Of a stretch of 33,318 nucleotides of DNA, positions 14,661 to 22,894 are shown piece after piece. The notes beneath the pieces are model-generated. The model was not told the DNA's origin. It was given only the letters and a program-made list of their open reading frames with translations, and did not search any database. Source of the stretch: Planctomycetes bacterium UBA1662 (GTDB lineage Bacteria > Planctomycetota > UBA8108). Position 1 is the first letter of the stretch. Each line of letters begins with the position of its first letter. The position numbers and the translations under genes are program-made. The stretch is from assembly GCA_002320775.1 (NCBI GenBank), contig DCKY01000064.1, positions 1 through 33,318 on the forward strand. The letters are read 5' to 3'.

Positions 14661-17600
14661 TTAATAATCCCCTCGCGGGGCCAGTGATCTTCGTTGGTTT
14701 ATTTTTTCACGGGGACGCTCAATCGGCGACGCGCCCCTGGATGGATCAGCCACCAGCTCACCATTGACCATCACCCAGAGCACTCCGGCCTTCAGGTCGA
14801 AGGGGGAACCGCCGAAGGCGACCAGGTCCGCGTCCTTTCCAGGCTCGAGACTTCCCACCCTGTCACTGACTCCAAGAATGCGCGCCGCGGCCAGGGTCAG
14901 GGCCTCCAGGGCCGCCGCCTCGGACAGACCGTTGCGAACACGCCAGGTGACCCTCTCTCTCAGGGAAGCCAGCAAAGAGGCCCTATCCGAATAGAAGGCG
15001 AAGGGAACACCCGCCCTGTAAAGCTCGGCGGGAAGACGAGCGCCCAGGTTGAGGTTCGCCTCCAGCTCCCGGCCGGACCAGGTCTCCCCGGCGCTCAGCA
15101 CCAACGCCGCCTGCTTCTCCTTAAGCAGATCGACAAGATGAATAGCCTCCCTGGCGCCTTCGATCTGGATCTTCAATCCAAACTCCTCGGCAATGCGAAG
15201 TGCGGTCAGGATCTCGTAGCGTGCCTGCGCCCGAACCCGGAGGACACGACCGCCAGCATGTACCTCCCGCAGAACAATTCGCTCCGGCGGGGTCAGCATA
15301 GCCTTGAGATCACCAACCGCGCGGCCGGCATCCAAGGCTCCCGGGAGAGCCTCCATCAAGGCCCGCCTGGCAAGAAATACCGTACCCATCCTCGTATTCG
15401 GTATCCGGTAGAGATAGCTGGTGGGCCGGCCCGAGCGGAGGTTCCTGTTGCCGGAGGAGGCCATCTCCGTCAGGCTCATAGCGACGAAGGAGGTCTCCTT
15501 GAGAACCGATTCAGCAAGGCCGGCTCCATGCGTCTTGATCACACCGCCAAGACCGCCGATGACATTGCGATCGCCGGGTGTGACGGCCGCTACGGTCACT
15601 CCAGCGCGCAAGGCAACCCTGCGGTCGCTGTTGCCCAGGTCACTTCCAAGCAGCGCCGGCAAGCCCGGCGTCAGCTCCCGAAATTCGTCAGCTCGTCTTC
15701 CGCTCACCCCCAGGCCGGAGCCCGCGTCGATCAATCCGGGACAGATGGTGCCGGGAACATCAATAACCAGAAGGCCGGGAGTCGCCTTATCGATATCTAT
15801 TCTCTTGCCGAGCTGGACGATCTTGCCAGCGCGAATCAGGACCTGCCCCGGCTCAAGGGGTTCACCTGAAACCGTGTGTACCTTCCTCGCCCTGACCAGG
15901 ATGGTCGGGCTCGATGCCGGCTTGAGAGCCGCCGGGCTTTTTATCTTCCCCTGCACCGCCGGGATACCTGCATCTTCAGCTGTCCCAGACAATTTAACGG
16001 GCGCCTCGAGAGCCTGTCCGTCCTGGTAGACGAGCTCACCATCGATAAAGACCAGGTTGACGGGCGCGGTCAGGGTCAGCGGGTTGCCATCCCAGACAAC
16101 AAGGTCGGCATCAGCTCCCTTCTCGATCCTGCCGATCCGCTCCGACACTCCATACATGGCAGCGGGATGAATTGTTAAGGATCGAAGCCCCTCGGCCTCG
16201 CTCAAACCATACATGACCGCCAGGGCGACCGAGCTGAGGGGATCCACCAGAGTTCCGCCCGTCGCCCAGGAGAAGGGAACACCCTGCTCTTCCAGGATCG
16301 CGGGAGCGCGCAGGACCCGCTCAGGCTCCTCTATGGAATAGGGTCCGAGGATCGCCCGAGAGCCTCGAGGGAGCTGTCCGAAGACTCCACCATCCGTCCC
16401 GACTCCCTCCAGGAAGATCATTGGAACGCCATGCCCACTCGCCAGGGCGAAGGCACGCTCCGCCTGGGTAATATTCTCGAAATAGGCGACCACGGGTACA
16501 CGGAAACGCTTTGAATCTTTTCCGTAGCGGCTCTTCAGCCAGCCTCCGAAAGCATCACCTGCACCGCTGTGGGCGGTGGGATAACGCGCCAGGTTCAAGT
16601 TGGGCGCCAGGGAGGTCTTCACCGCGGCATCTTTACGCAAGACCCTCAGGGGGACCCCGCCATGAAGCAGCTTAACGAGACTCACCGCGCCTCCGACAAC
16701 ATTATTCCGTCCCGGGCTCAAGGCCACGGTCGTCACCCCGCGACCCAGGAAGGTCGCGATATCATCATCCCAGGGATCAAAGCTGTCGAGAACACGCAGC
16801 TCATCATTAACAGCCTTCGAGAGATCATCTACATCTCCCTTCAGGGTTATATGCGAATGAGCATCGATAAAGCCGGGCAGAAGAAAGCGGCCGGCAAGAT
16901 CGTAAACGGCGGTGCTGGCATCTTCCTTGACAGGATCGGTCGTTACCTTCTCGATCTTGCCCTTACGGATAACCACTGTCGCTTTCTCTATCACCTCGAG
17001 GCCCCCGCCCGCCGCCCTCATGACAACCGCGTTCTTCAGGATCGTTGGACCGCCGGGAACCCACGAGTTACCTTGTTTCTTGATCTCATCGAAGCTCAAC
17101 CCCGCAGCTGGTCCCTGGCCGGCTTTTTCAGCCGCCGCCCGGCGCATCGAATCAGTCCTTCCCTCGACGATGACCGAGACAACCCTGCTTCGAACATCAA
17201 GCGGAGGGCCATCGAGCAGAACCAGGTCCGCGTCTTTCCCCTTCTCGATGGAGCCGATCCTCTTTTCCAGGCCAAGGCATTTGGCCGGCTGCATGGTGAT
17301 CGCCTGGAGCGCCAGGGAAGAATCGAGCCCTCCCCGCACCGCGGCACAGGCCTGGAGGCGAAGGTACCTCGAACCGACTCCGGAGGAGGCGCCGGAACTG
17401 ATAGCCAGTGGGATTCCAGCCTTCGCAAAGGCGCCCGCAAGACGCTCACTCTCCGCGCTGCGGCGCAGGTCGAGGGATCCGTGAAGAATCGGTCCAACCG
17501 CGACGGTCACACCTGATGCGGCCAACTCCGCAGAGGCCGCCAGCGCCCGGCCGGCGCCCAGGATGGTCAACTCAAGCTTAAACTCTTTTCGCAGACGCAG

Positions 17601-18722
17601 GGCATAGCGAACATCATCTGCGCGATGAGCCTCGACAAAAACAGTAAGCTCACCCTTCAAGGCCCGGCTGAGAGCCTCAAAAGCCATGTTGAGCTTTGGC
17701 ACCTTGGGAGCCTTGGGACCCTTTGAAGCCGGAGGCTTCGCCGGTGCACCTTTCGCCGGCGGCCTGGCAGGCTTCTTGGATTCCTTCTTCTCCGGCTCTT
17801 TCTTCTCCGGCTCCTTGGACTCCTTCTTCTCCGGCTCTTTCTTCTCCGGCTCCTTGGACTCCTTCTTCTCCGGTTCTTTCTTCTCCGGCTCCTTCTCGTC
17901 CTTTTTCTTACCGCCCTCTGCCTTGGCTTTTTTCGCCTTCAGTTCAGCGTTGTATTTTCCGGCCGCCTTATTGTATTTCTCAACTTCCTTCCAATACTTA
18001 TCCCAGGCTTCGCTGTAATCACGGGCTGCGACAAGCTGTCTCCTGAGAGCGTAATATTGCTCAAGCCGCTGGGCGCTGGTCGAGGTTGAGCCCGCAACGC
18101 CGAGGGAAAGAACGATATGAGACTCCCTGCCCAGAAGCAGTTCGGCAAGCGACCCGGCTGTCCCTTTGCGGCAGCGAAGCTTCAAAATCGCTCCGAGGCT
18201 GCTCTGGTTGCTTCCACCCGCCCCGCTGACCGCCACCGTTGTGACCCCCTCCTCGCGGGCAAAAATCCAATCCTCGAAAGAATCGAGTCCATCGGCCACG
18301 GTCATCTTCGCATCGGCGCCAAAGGCATTTGAGGACTCCGGCACCAGCTCGAGGCTCCGCACATCGATCATTCCCGGCATCAGGTGAAGACCACTCGCGT
18401 CGATCCGCTCGGCTCCGGCGGGGATCTGCACACCGCCATCCTTTCCCAGCGCGGCGATCTTGCCATCGGAGACCAACACGGTGGCTCCCTCGAGAACCTG
18501 GCCATTGCCGATGTGGACAGTCACCGTGGTGATCGCCAGGTCAGCCGCGTTCAGAACTGAGCCCAGCAGGACAAAGGCCGCCAGGACGAAAGCGCGGCGG
18601 AGAACAAAGCTCAGTCCAGCGCCAGCGGACACCGGCCAGAATTTCGTCAGTATTGTGTTTTTGCGCAATCTATTGCGTAGAAATGAAATCACGCTACGCA
18701 GAGCGCTTGAAATATAGGTCAC
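14661..18722 (-). CDS. Exported three-domain amidohydrolase-family protein with Lys/Glu repeat linker
   Basis: The product has up to 1353 residues and three amidohydrolase domains. Domain 1 (about 61-525) has 'MPGMIDVRSLEL' at the barrel entry, no HxH, though 'VFVEAHRADDV' keeps a likely later His (His366). A Lys/Glu/Pro-rich insert (about 262-340) includes three 13-residue tandem repeats. Domain 2 (about 555-905) has an intact 'LPGFIDAHSHI' (His622, His624), but the next strand reads 'VPVVAYFENI' and the Asp strand reads 'FSWATGGT', so the site looks incomplete. Domain 3 (about 935-1330) has 'CPGLIDAGSGLG' without His, while 'FAFYSDRAS' keeps an Asp. All three C-terminal signatures are intact. 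The signal peptide is around residues 40-60. The GTG at 18722 has no clear ribosome binding site, and a GTG about 30 codons in is also possible. It is the first gene of the array, behind a good promoter. Confidence 0.82.
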   Translation of the reverse strand: MTYISSALRSVISFLRNRLRKNTILTKFWPVSAGAGLSFVLRRAFVLAAFVLLGSVLNAADLAITTVTVHIGNGQVLEGATVLVSDGKIAALGKDGGVQIPAGAERIDASGLHLMPGMIDVRSLELVPESSNAFGADAKMTVADGLDSFEDWIFAREEGVTTVAVSGAGGSNQSSLGAILKLRCRKGTAGSLAELLLGRESHIVLSLGVAGSTSTSAQRLEQYYALRRQLVAARDYSEAWDKYWKEVEKYNKAAGKYNAELKAKKAKAEGGKKKDEKEPEKKEPEKKESKEPEKKEPEKKESKEPEKKEPEKKESKKPARPPAKGAPAKPPASKGPKAPKVPKLNMAFEALSRALKGELTVFVEAHRADDVRYALRLRKEFKLELTILGAGRALAASAELAASGVTVAVGPILHGSLDLRRSAESERLAGAFAKAGIPLAISSGASSGVGSRYLRLQACAAVRGGLDSSLALQAITMQPAKCLGLEKRIGSIEKGKDADLVLLDGPPLDVRSRVVSVIVEGRTDSMRRAAAEKAGQGPAAGLSFDEIKKQGNSWVPGGPTILKNAVVMRAAGGGLEVIEKATVVIRKGKIEKVTTDPVKEDASTAVYDLAGRFLLPGFIDAHSHITLKGDVDDLSKAVNDELRVLDSFDPWDDDIATFLGRGVTTVALSPGRNNVVGGAVSLVKLLHGGVPLRVLRKDAAVKTSLAPNLNLARYPTAHSGAGDAFGGWLKSRYGKDSKRFRVPVVAYFENITQAERAFALASGHGVPMIFLEGVGTDGGVFGQLPRGSRAILGPYSIEEPERVLRAPAILEEQGVPFSWATGGTLVDPLSSVALAVMYGLSEAEGLRSLTIHPAAMYGVSERIGRIEKGADADLVVWDGNPLTLTAPVNLVFIDGELVYQDGQALEAPVKLSGTAEDAGIPAVQGKIKSPAALKPASSPTILVRARKVHTVSGEPLEPGQVLIRAGKIVQLGKRIDIDKATPGLLVIDVPGTICPGLIDAGSGLGVSGRRADEFRELTPGLPALLGSDLGNSDRRVALRAGVTVAAVTPGDRNVIGGLGGVIKTHGAGLAESVLKETSFVAMSLTEMASSGNRNLRSGRPTSYLYRIPNTRMGTVFLARRALMEALPGALDAGRAVGDLKAMLTPPERIVLREVHAGGRVLRVRAQARYEILTALRIAEEFGLKIQIEGAREAIHLVDLLKEKQAALVLSAGETWSGRELEANLNLGARLPAELYRAGVPFAFYSDRASLLASLRERVTWRVRNGLSEAAALEALTLAAARILGVSDRVGSLEPGKDADLVAFGGSPFDLKAGVLWVMVNGELVADPSRGASPIERPREKINQRRSLAPRGDY
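17776..17892 (-). repeat. Three tandem 39-bp repeats encoding a Lys/Glu/Pro linker
   Basis: Three head-to-tail copies of a 39-base unit (17776-17814, 17815-17853, 17854-17892) differ at only one or two positions. Each encodes 13 residues built from EPEKK, EPEKK and ESK. The length is a multiple of three, so copy-number change keeps the reading frame. The repeat lies inside the insertion of the first amidohydrolase domain and should form a charged, flexible or helical linker. The near identity of the copies points to recent slippage or unequal exchange. Confidence 0.9.
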
Positions 18723-18798
18723 TGATATTCAGGCAAATAAGGGTGAAAGCCCGGCAGGCTCCACCGATAGAAGATTCCTCGTTAGTCGTTGATATTGC

Positions 18799-18827
18799 AT
18801 TTTATCGGTTCTTAGGGGACTTGTAAA
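18799..18827 (-). promoter_or_regulatory. Sigma70-like promoter of the amidohydrolase array
   Basis: On the minus strand, TTTACA (18822-18827; 5 of 6 to the -35 consensus) and TAAAAT (18799-18804; 5 of 6 to the -10 consensus) are 17 bases apart, the ideal spacing. Transcription would start near 18792, leaving a leader of about 70 bases before the GTG at 18722. The region is AT-rich relative to the genes. It is the best promoter-like match I found in the window. No comparable sequence was noticed in the short gaps between the downstream array genes. Confidence 0.55.
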
Positions 18828-18937
18828 TCAAGACGACAGCTAAGCTACCAACGAAAACAGAGCAATCTTCATGCCCACTCGGGGGAAAATAGCGCCTGCT
18901 GGCGAATCATCCGGTTTTCGCGCCTCTTGGTTTTCTA

Positions 18938-18967
18938 TTGATAGAAGTATCCAGCACTGCTTAGGAT
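18938..18967 (+). promoter_or_regulatory. Candidate promoter of the transketolase gene
   Basis: TTGATA (18938-18943; 5 of 6 to -35) and TAGGAT (18962-18967; 4 of 6 to -10) are 18 bases apart, giving a start near 18974 and a leader of about 35 bases before the ATG at 19010. It lies about 110 bases from the divergent promoter of the amidohydrolase array in the 287-base region between the two genes. The -10 match is moderate, so this is a candidate only. Confidence 0.4.
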
Positions 18968-19009
18968 GCGCCGTTTACACCAAGCTATAGATTATTCCGA
19001 AAGACATTC

Positions 19010-21028
19010 ATGTCAGAAACCAACGCTAGCGATACTGCGGCTCTCGAAGAGCTCGCGGTCAATACCATCAGAGTTCTTTCCTTTGAATGTGTACAGAGGG
19101 CGAATTCAGGCCATCCCGGCCTGCCAATGGGCTGCGCAGACCTCGCCTACACACTCTTCACCGACTCGCTGAAATTTGACCCGAAGGCCCCTGAATGGCC
19201 TGATAGAGACCGTTTTGTACTCTCAGCCGGGCATGGCTCCATGCTCATCTACTCCATGCTGCACCTCTGCGGCTACGACCTGCCGCTGGAAGAGCTGAAG
19301 AATTTCAGACAGTGGGGCTCGATGACTCCCGGCCACCCTGAATACGGCGATACTCCAGGTGTCGAAACAACGACTGGCCCGCTTGGGCAGGGAACAGCGA
19401 ACGCGGTTGGACTCGCGCTTGCCGAGAGCCTTCTCGCGGCCCGGTTTAACACTCCCGAACACAAGCTGGTTGACCATTTCACCTACGCGCTGGTCAGCGA
19501 TGGCGATCTGATGGAGGGCATCTCTCACGAGGCCGCCTCGCTTGCCGGGCATCTCGGTCTCGGGAAACTTGTCTACTTATATGACGATAATGCCATCACA
19601 ATCGAAGGCGGCATGGAACTCGCCAGCAGCGAGGATACATCCGCGCGTTTTGAGAGCTATGGCTGGCAGGTCCAGAAAATCGATGGGCATGATCGGCAGG
19701 CCATCGCGGCCGCCCTCGAAGCGGCCCGGGCGGAAACCGCCAGGCCCAGCATCATCATAGCGAAAACGACGATCGGCTTTGGCAGCCCCAACAAATCCGG
19801 CTCCTCGGGCGTCCATGGGTCTCCCCTTGGGGATGAAGAATGCGGACTGACCCGGGAGGCTCTCGGCTGGAATCACCCCGAGTGCACCGTACCCGACGAA
19901 GTCCGGGAGCTTTTCCTTGAACCGGGAACCGCCGGAGCTGAGAAGCACTCGTCCTGGAACGAGCTCCTGGCTGATTACCGTGAAAAAAATCCTGAGAAGG
20001 CCGCTGATTGGGATCGGATGCAGGCGGGAGAACTCCCGGCTGAGCTACGCGAGAGCCTTCCCGTCTTCGAAAGCTCCGAGGGCAGTATCGCGACCCGGGC
20101 GGCCTCCGGAAAGGTCATCAACGCGATTGCCGATGTGATCCCCGAGCTGATTGGCGGATCCGCTGATCTCGCCCCATCGAACAACACCATGGTGAAGGAC
20201 CAGGACTCCATCCAGGGCGACCGAATGGCCGCGCGCAATATGCACTTCGGCATCCGCGAGCATGCCATGGGCGCGATGATGAACGGAATGGCCTTGCATG
20301 GAGGCATACGCCCCTATGGAGGAACCTTCCTGGTCTTCAGCGACTACATGAGACCCAGCGTCAGGCTGGCCGCCCTGATGAAGCAGCCTGTAATCTACAT
20401 CTGGACCCATGACAGCATCTTCCTCGGAGAGGATGGCCCCACCCACCAGCCGGTCGAACATCTCGCCGCCCTGCGAGCGATACCGAACCTCCGGGTCTTC
20501 CGCCCGGCGGATGCGAACGAGACCGCGATGGCCTGGGCTCTCTCACTGGAACACCGATCCGGACCGAGCGCCATCCTCCTGTCGAGACAGGGACTGCCCA
20601 TCTACGATGACACCAGGCTCGGCCAGGGTTCTGAGCGGGGCGCCTATGTCCTCGACCGGGAAGAGGGGGACGATGGACCCGCTGTCATCCTACTCGCCTC
20701 CGGCTCGGAGGTAGCTACCGCCCGCGAGGCTGCCGGGTTACTCAAAGAGGAGGGAGTCGCGGCGCGGGTGGTCAGCATGCCCTGCTGGGAAGTTTTCGAG
20801 GAACAGGACAAGGACTACCGGGAATCCGTTCTTCCCCGAACGGTTACCGCGCGAGTGGCCGTTGAGGCCGGCTGTCCCTTCGGCTGGGAGCGGTACACGG
20901 GCCCGGACGGAGTCGTCATCGGCATGAACCGCTTTGGAGCTTCGGCTCCGATCAAGGAGCTCGCTGAAAACTTCGGCTTTACCGCCGAGAACGTCGCCGC
21001 CCAGGCGAAGAACCTGCTGGGCAGCTGA
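19010..21028 (+). CDS. tkt: Transketolase
   Basis: The 672-residue product has full family length. It transfers two-carbon ketol units between sugar phosphates in the pentose phosphate pathway, in the cytoplasm, using thiamine diphosphate and a divalent metal. Visible motifs are 'SGHPGLPMG' (33-41), 'LSAGHGSML' (71-79), 'GPLGQG' (123-128), the thiamine-diphosphate/metal motif starting 'SDGDLMEG' (163-170) and ending 'YDDN', then in the pyrimidine domain 'GIREHAMGAM' with the catalytic Glu and 'GPTHQPVEH' further on. The C-terminal domain has 'LLASGSEVATA' and 'GCPFGWERYTG'. The ATG is preceded only by a weak purine stretch. The gene appears monocistronic and converges with the metalloregulator gene over an 18-base gap that holds no obvious terminator. 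No other pentose-phosphate gene is adjacent. Confidence 0.96.
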   Translation: MSETNASDTAALEELAVNTIRVLSFECVQRANSGHPGLPMGCADLAYTLFTDSLKFDPKAPEWPDRDRFVLSAGHGSMLIYSMLHLCGYDLPLEELKNFRQWGSMTPGHPEYGDTPGVETTTGPLGQGTANAVGLALAESLLAARFNTPEHKLVDHFTYALVSDGDLMEGISHEAASLAGHLGLGKLVYLYDDNAITIEGGMELASSEDTSARFESYGWQVQKIDGHDRQAIAAALEAARAETARPSIIIAKTTIGFGSPNKSGSSGVHGSPLGDEECGLTREALGWNHPECTVPDEVRELFLEPGTAGAEKHSSWNELLADYREKNPEKAADWDRMQAGELPAELRESLPVFESSEGSIATRAASGKVINAIADVIPELIGGSADLAPSNNTMVKDQDSIQGDRMAARNMHFGIREHAMGAMMNGMALHGGIRPYGGTFLVFSDYMRPSVRLAALMKQPVIYIWTHDSIFLGEDGPTHQPVEHLAALRAIPNLRVFRPADANETAMAWALSLEHRSGPSAILLSRQGLPIYDDTRLGQGSERGAYVLDREEGDDGPAVILLASGSEVATAREAAGLLKEEGVAARVVSMPCWEVFEEQDKDYRESVLPRTVTARVAVEAGCPFGWERYTGPDGVVIGMNRFGASAPIKELAENFGFTAENVAAQAKNLLGS

Positions 21029-21046
21029 GAGAGCCGGCCAGCCGAT

Positions 21047-21550
21047 TCAGGCTCGCCAGCCCGAGCCCTTCCCATCGGGAAGAAACCTGAACTCGGACTC
21101 TGTCCTGCTTGAGCGCAGCTGCTCCCGTGTCTTTTCATCCAGCCGGGCATATTCCTTCAGGAACTCGTGCAGGCTCTGGGCTGTCTCGGGCGAGATGCCG
21201 TGCTCCATCTGGCAGGTGTCCGCCTCGGCAGTCCTCTCGTCCACGCCCAGTACCTCTGTAAGAAAGGTAACCAGGTCGCTGTGGCGATGCACCAGGGCGC
21301 CGGCAAGCTTCCGGGCCAGCGATGTCAGGCAGATACCTCGACCATCATCCCGCTCAATCATGCGGAGCTTCTCGAGTCCCTGCACCGCCCTGGTTACCGC
21401 AGGCATCCTCACCCCTAGCCGCTCGGCTATATCGGTAACCCTCACCTTGTCCAGCTCCCCGGAAAGATTGAAGATGGTCTCAATATAATCCTCCTGGGCG
21501 GTGGACAGGATGTTCCCTGCAGCCGGCTTGTTTTCTTTTTCACCTGTCAT
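21047..21550 (-). CDS. DtxR/MntR-family metal-dependent transcription regulator
   Basis: The 167-residue product has an N-terminal winged helix ('VRVTDIAERLGVRMPAVTRAV', in part, about 36-56, then 'GLEKLRMIERDDGRGICLT') and a dimerisation/metal domain, with no SH3 domain, as in MntR. Ligand positions are readable: 'QEDYIETI' gives Asp21 and Glu24 (MntR Asp8 and Glu11), 'VHRHSDLV' gives His90 (MntR His77), and 'DTCQMEHGIS' gives Cys113, Glu116 and His117. Position 113 is Glu99 in MntR but Cys102 in DtxR, so the site mixes the two types. It should bind DNA when loaded with Mn(II) or Fe(II). It follows the oxidoreductase gene by 23 bases on the same strand, so they are probably co-transcribed. 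No DtxR-type operator was recognised nearby. Confidence 0.88.
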   Translation of the reverse strand: MTGEKENKPAAGNILSTAQEDYIETIFNLSGELDKVRVTDIAERLGVRMPAVTRAVQGLEKLRMIERDDGRGICLTSLARKLAGALVHRHSDLVTFLTEVLGVDERTAEADTCQMEHGISPETAQSLHEFLKEYARLDEKTREQLRSSRTESEFRFLPDGKGSGWRA

Positions 21551-21573
21551 CTTCTGATCCAGTTAACCGGGAA

Positions 21574-22668
21574 TCACTGGCCGGCCAGGGGCCTCCATAA
21601 ATCGATGGGTTTTTCTGCATCGGTCTTGAAAGGAAGCTCCACCTTCCTTCCGGTTCCCGCTGATGCGTAGGCCGCAAAGAGAGCCTCAAGAACAACACGG
21701 CCATCTTCAGCCGTCTCCAGCGGTTCGCATTTTCCGTGGAGAACATCGATAAAGTGCTGCATCTCCTGGGGGAAACCGTAATTCCAAAGCTCCTCATACA
21801 TGGTAAAGGACCAACCCTGCGTCATCCCGGCCTTCTCAACCGAGTAGTCATAGCCCGTGTCGGAATAGGTCAGGATTGAGTTGCCGCGCAAAAGATCGAT
21901 GTAGGAAACTCCCGCCGAGCCATAGAGCTCGGCCCGGTCCTCCATCCCTCCAAGCTTGGCCCAGCTCTCCTCGGCAAGCCCTGTCGCTCCTCCCTCGAAC
22001 TCGAGCACCAGGATCGAGTGGTCATCGCCCCGGGTCTTGTCCCCATGAACATAGGTCCCCATGCAGGCGTAGACACTCAAGATTGAAGGCTTATCGAGCA
22101 TCCAACGGAAGAACTCGATGGCATGACAACCCATATCGAGGGCTACCCCGCCGCCGGATCGTTCCACATCCCAGAACCACGGCGCATGGGGTCCATCGTG
22201 CATCTCCGCCTGCTTGACCAGAAAAATCTTTCCAAGGGCACCGGAGAGAACCAGCTCTCTTGCGCGAACATACTTGGGGGCAAAGCACAGCTCCTCAGCG
22301 TAGAACAGGTGGACACCGTTTTCTTTCCCGGCGGCAATCATCTCATCTGCCTCCGCAAGCGAGCGGCACAGAGGCTTCTCTATAATAACGTGCTTGCCGG
22401 CCCTGGCCGCATCGACACACATCCTGCAGTGCAGGTCATTGGGTACGGCAAGGCTGACTACGTCGACCTCCGGCAGCGAAAGGATCTCGCGATAATCGTC
22501 AAAGGCGCGCTCAATGTCGTGCCGGGCAGCGAAGGCCTCGGCATTTTCCAGCCGAGATGAAGCCACCGCCGCAAGCCGTGCCCCCTGGGCCTGGGCAAAG
22601 CTCGCTGCATGGATGTCGGCCACAAATCCCGAGCCGATGATGCCCACCCCGATGGTCTTCTCTGCCAT
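21574..22668 (-). CDS. Gfo/Idh/MocA-family NAD(P)-dependent oxidoreductase
   Basis: The 364-residue product has an N-terminal Rossmann fold with 'GIIGSGFVADIH' (9-20) as dinucleotide loop, 'VVSLAVPNDLHC' (70-81), and the family hallmark 'HVIIEKPL' (93-100; Glu97, Lys98, Pro99). The C-terminal domain contains 'SGGGVALDMGCHAIEF' (171-186), giving the Asp178/His182 pair typical of the catalytic site, and a sheet with 'WSFTMYEELWNYG'. Such enzymes oxidise or reduce sugars, inositols or sugar-derived compounds. The substrate cannot be read from the sequence. AGGGA lies 6 bases before the ATG. A candidate promoter and an inverted repeat are just upstream, and the metalloregulator gene follows after 23 bases. 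The conserved Lys98 and His182 are present, so it should be active. Confidence 0.92.
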   Translation of the reverse strand: MAEKTIGVGIIGSGFVADIHAASFAQAQGARLAAVASSRLENAEAFAARHDIERAFDDYREILSLPEVDVVSLAVPNDLHCRMCVDAARAGKHVIIEKPLCRSLAEADEMIAAGKENGVHLFYAEELCFAPKYVRARELVLSGALGKIFLVKQAEMHDGPHAPWFWDVERSGGGVALDMGCHAIEFFRWMLDKPSILSVYACMGTYVHGDKTRGDDHSILVLEFEGGATGLAEESWAKLGGMEDRAELYGSAGVSYIDLLRGNSILTYSDTGYDYSVEKAGMTQGWSFTMYEELWNYGFPQEMQHFIDVLHGKCEPLETAEDGRVVLEALFAAYASAGTGRKVELPFKTDAEKPIDLWRPLAGQ

Positions 22669-22707
22669 GCTGGTCCCTTCAAACGCTTAAAAGAAATGCT
22701 GCTCCGG

Positions 22708-22729
22708 CTCCCGGAACGATTGCCGGGAG
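22708..22729. promoter_or_regulatory. Inverted repeat at the putative start of oxidoreductase transcription
   Basis: Two perfect 7-base arms (CTCCCGG / CCGGGAG) flank an 8-base centre. On the minus strand the repeat lies immediately downstream of the candidate -10 at 22735-22740, covering about +1 to +20 of the oxidoreductase transcript. It could be an operator or a 5' leader hairpin. It has no T-run and does not resemble a known DtxR or MntR box. Confidence 0.35.
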
Positions 22730-22734
22730 AGATC

Positions 22735-22763
22735 ATTCTCTACAGACAGACCCCTGCTGGCAA
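22735..22763 (-). promoter_or_regulatory. Candidate promoter of the oxidoreductase-metalloregulator pair
   Basis: On the minus strand, TTGCCA (22758-22763; 5 of 6 to -35) and GAGAAT (22735-22740; 4 of 6 to -10) are 17 bases apart. The predicted start near 22728 leaves a leader of about 60 bases. On the other strand a TATATT at 22823-22828 might be the -10 of the HEAT/TPR gene, but no good -35 accompanies it. Confidence 0.35.
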
Positions 22764-22894
22764 GAATGCAGAAGCCCTGTTCCTCGAACATCTTTTCTAT
22801 ATCCAGCCCCCCGCCTGCTCGGTATATTCTTCGGGTAGATTTCCAGCCCACCTCTCAGGGAAGGCTCGCTCCGGTCGAAAATAAGATCCTGCTC

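Noticed and set aside
17776..17892. Tandem repeat considered as a CRISPR array
   Set aside because: The copies are head-to-tail with no unique spacers, and they encode an in-frame 13-residue repeat inside a gene.
21051..21068. Hairpin (GGCTCG / CGAGCC) as a terminator for transketolase
   Set aside because: It lies inside the coding end of the metalloregulator gene and has no T-run.
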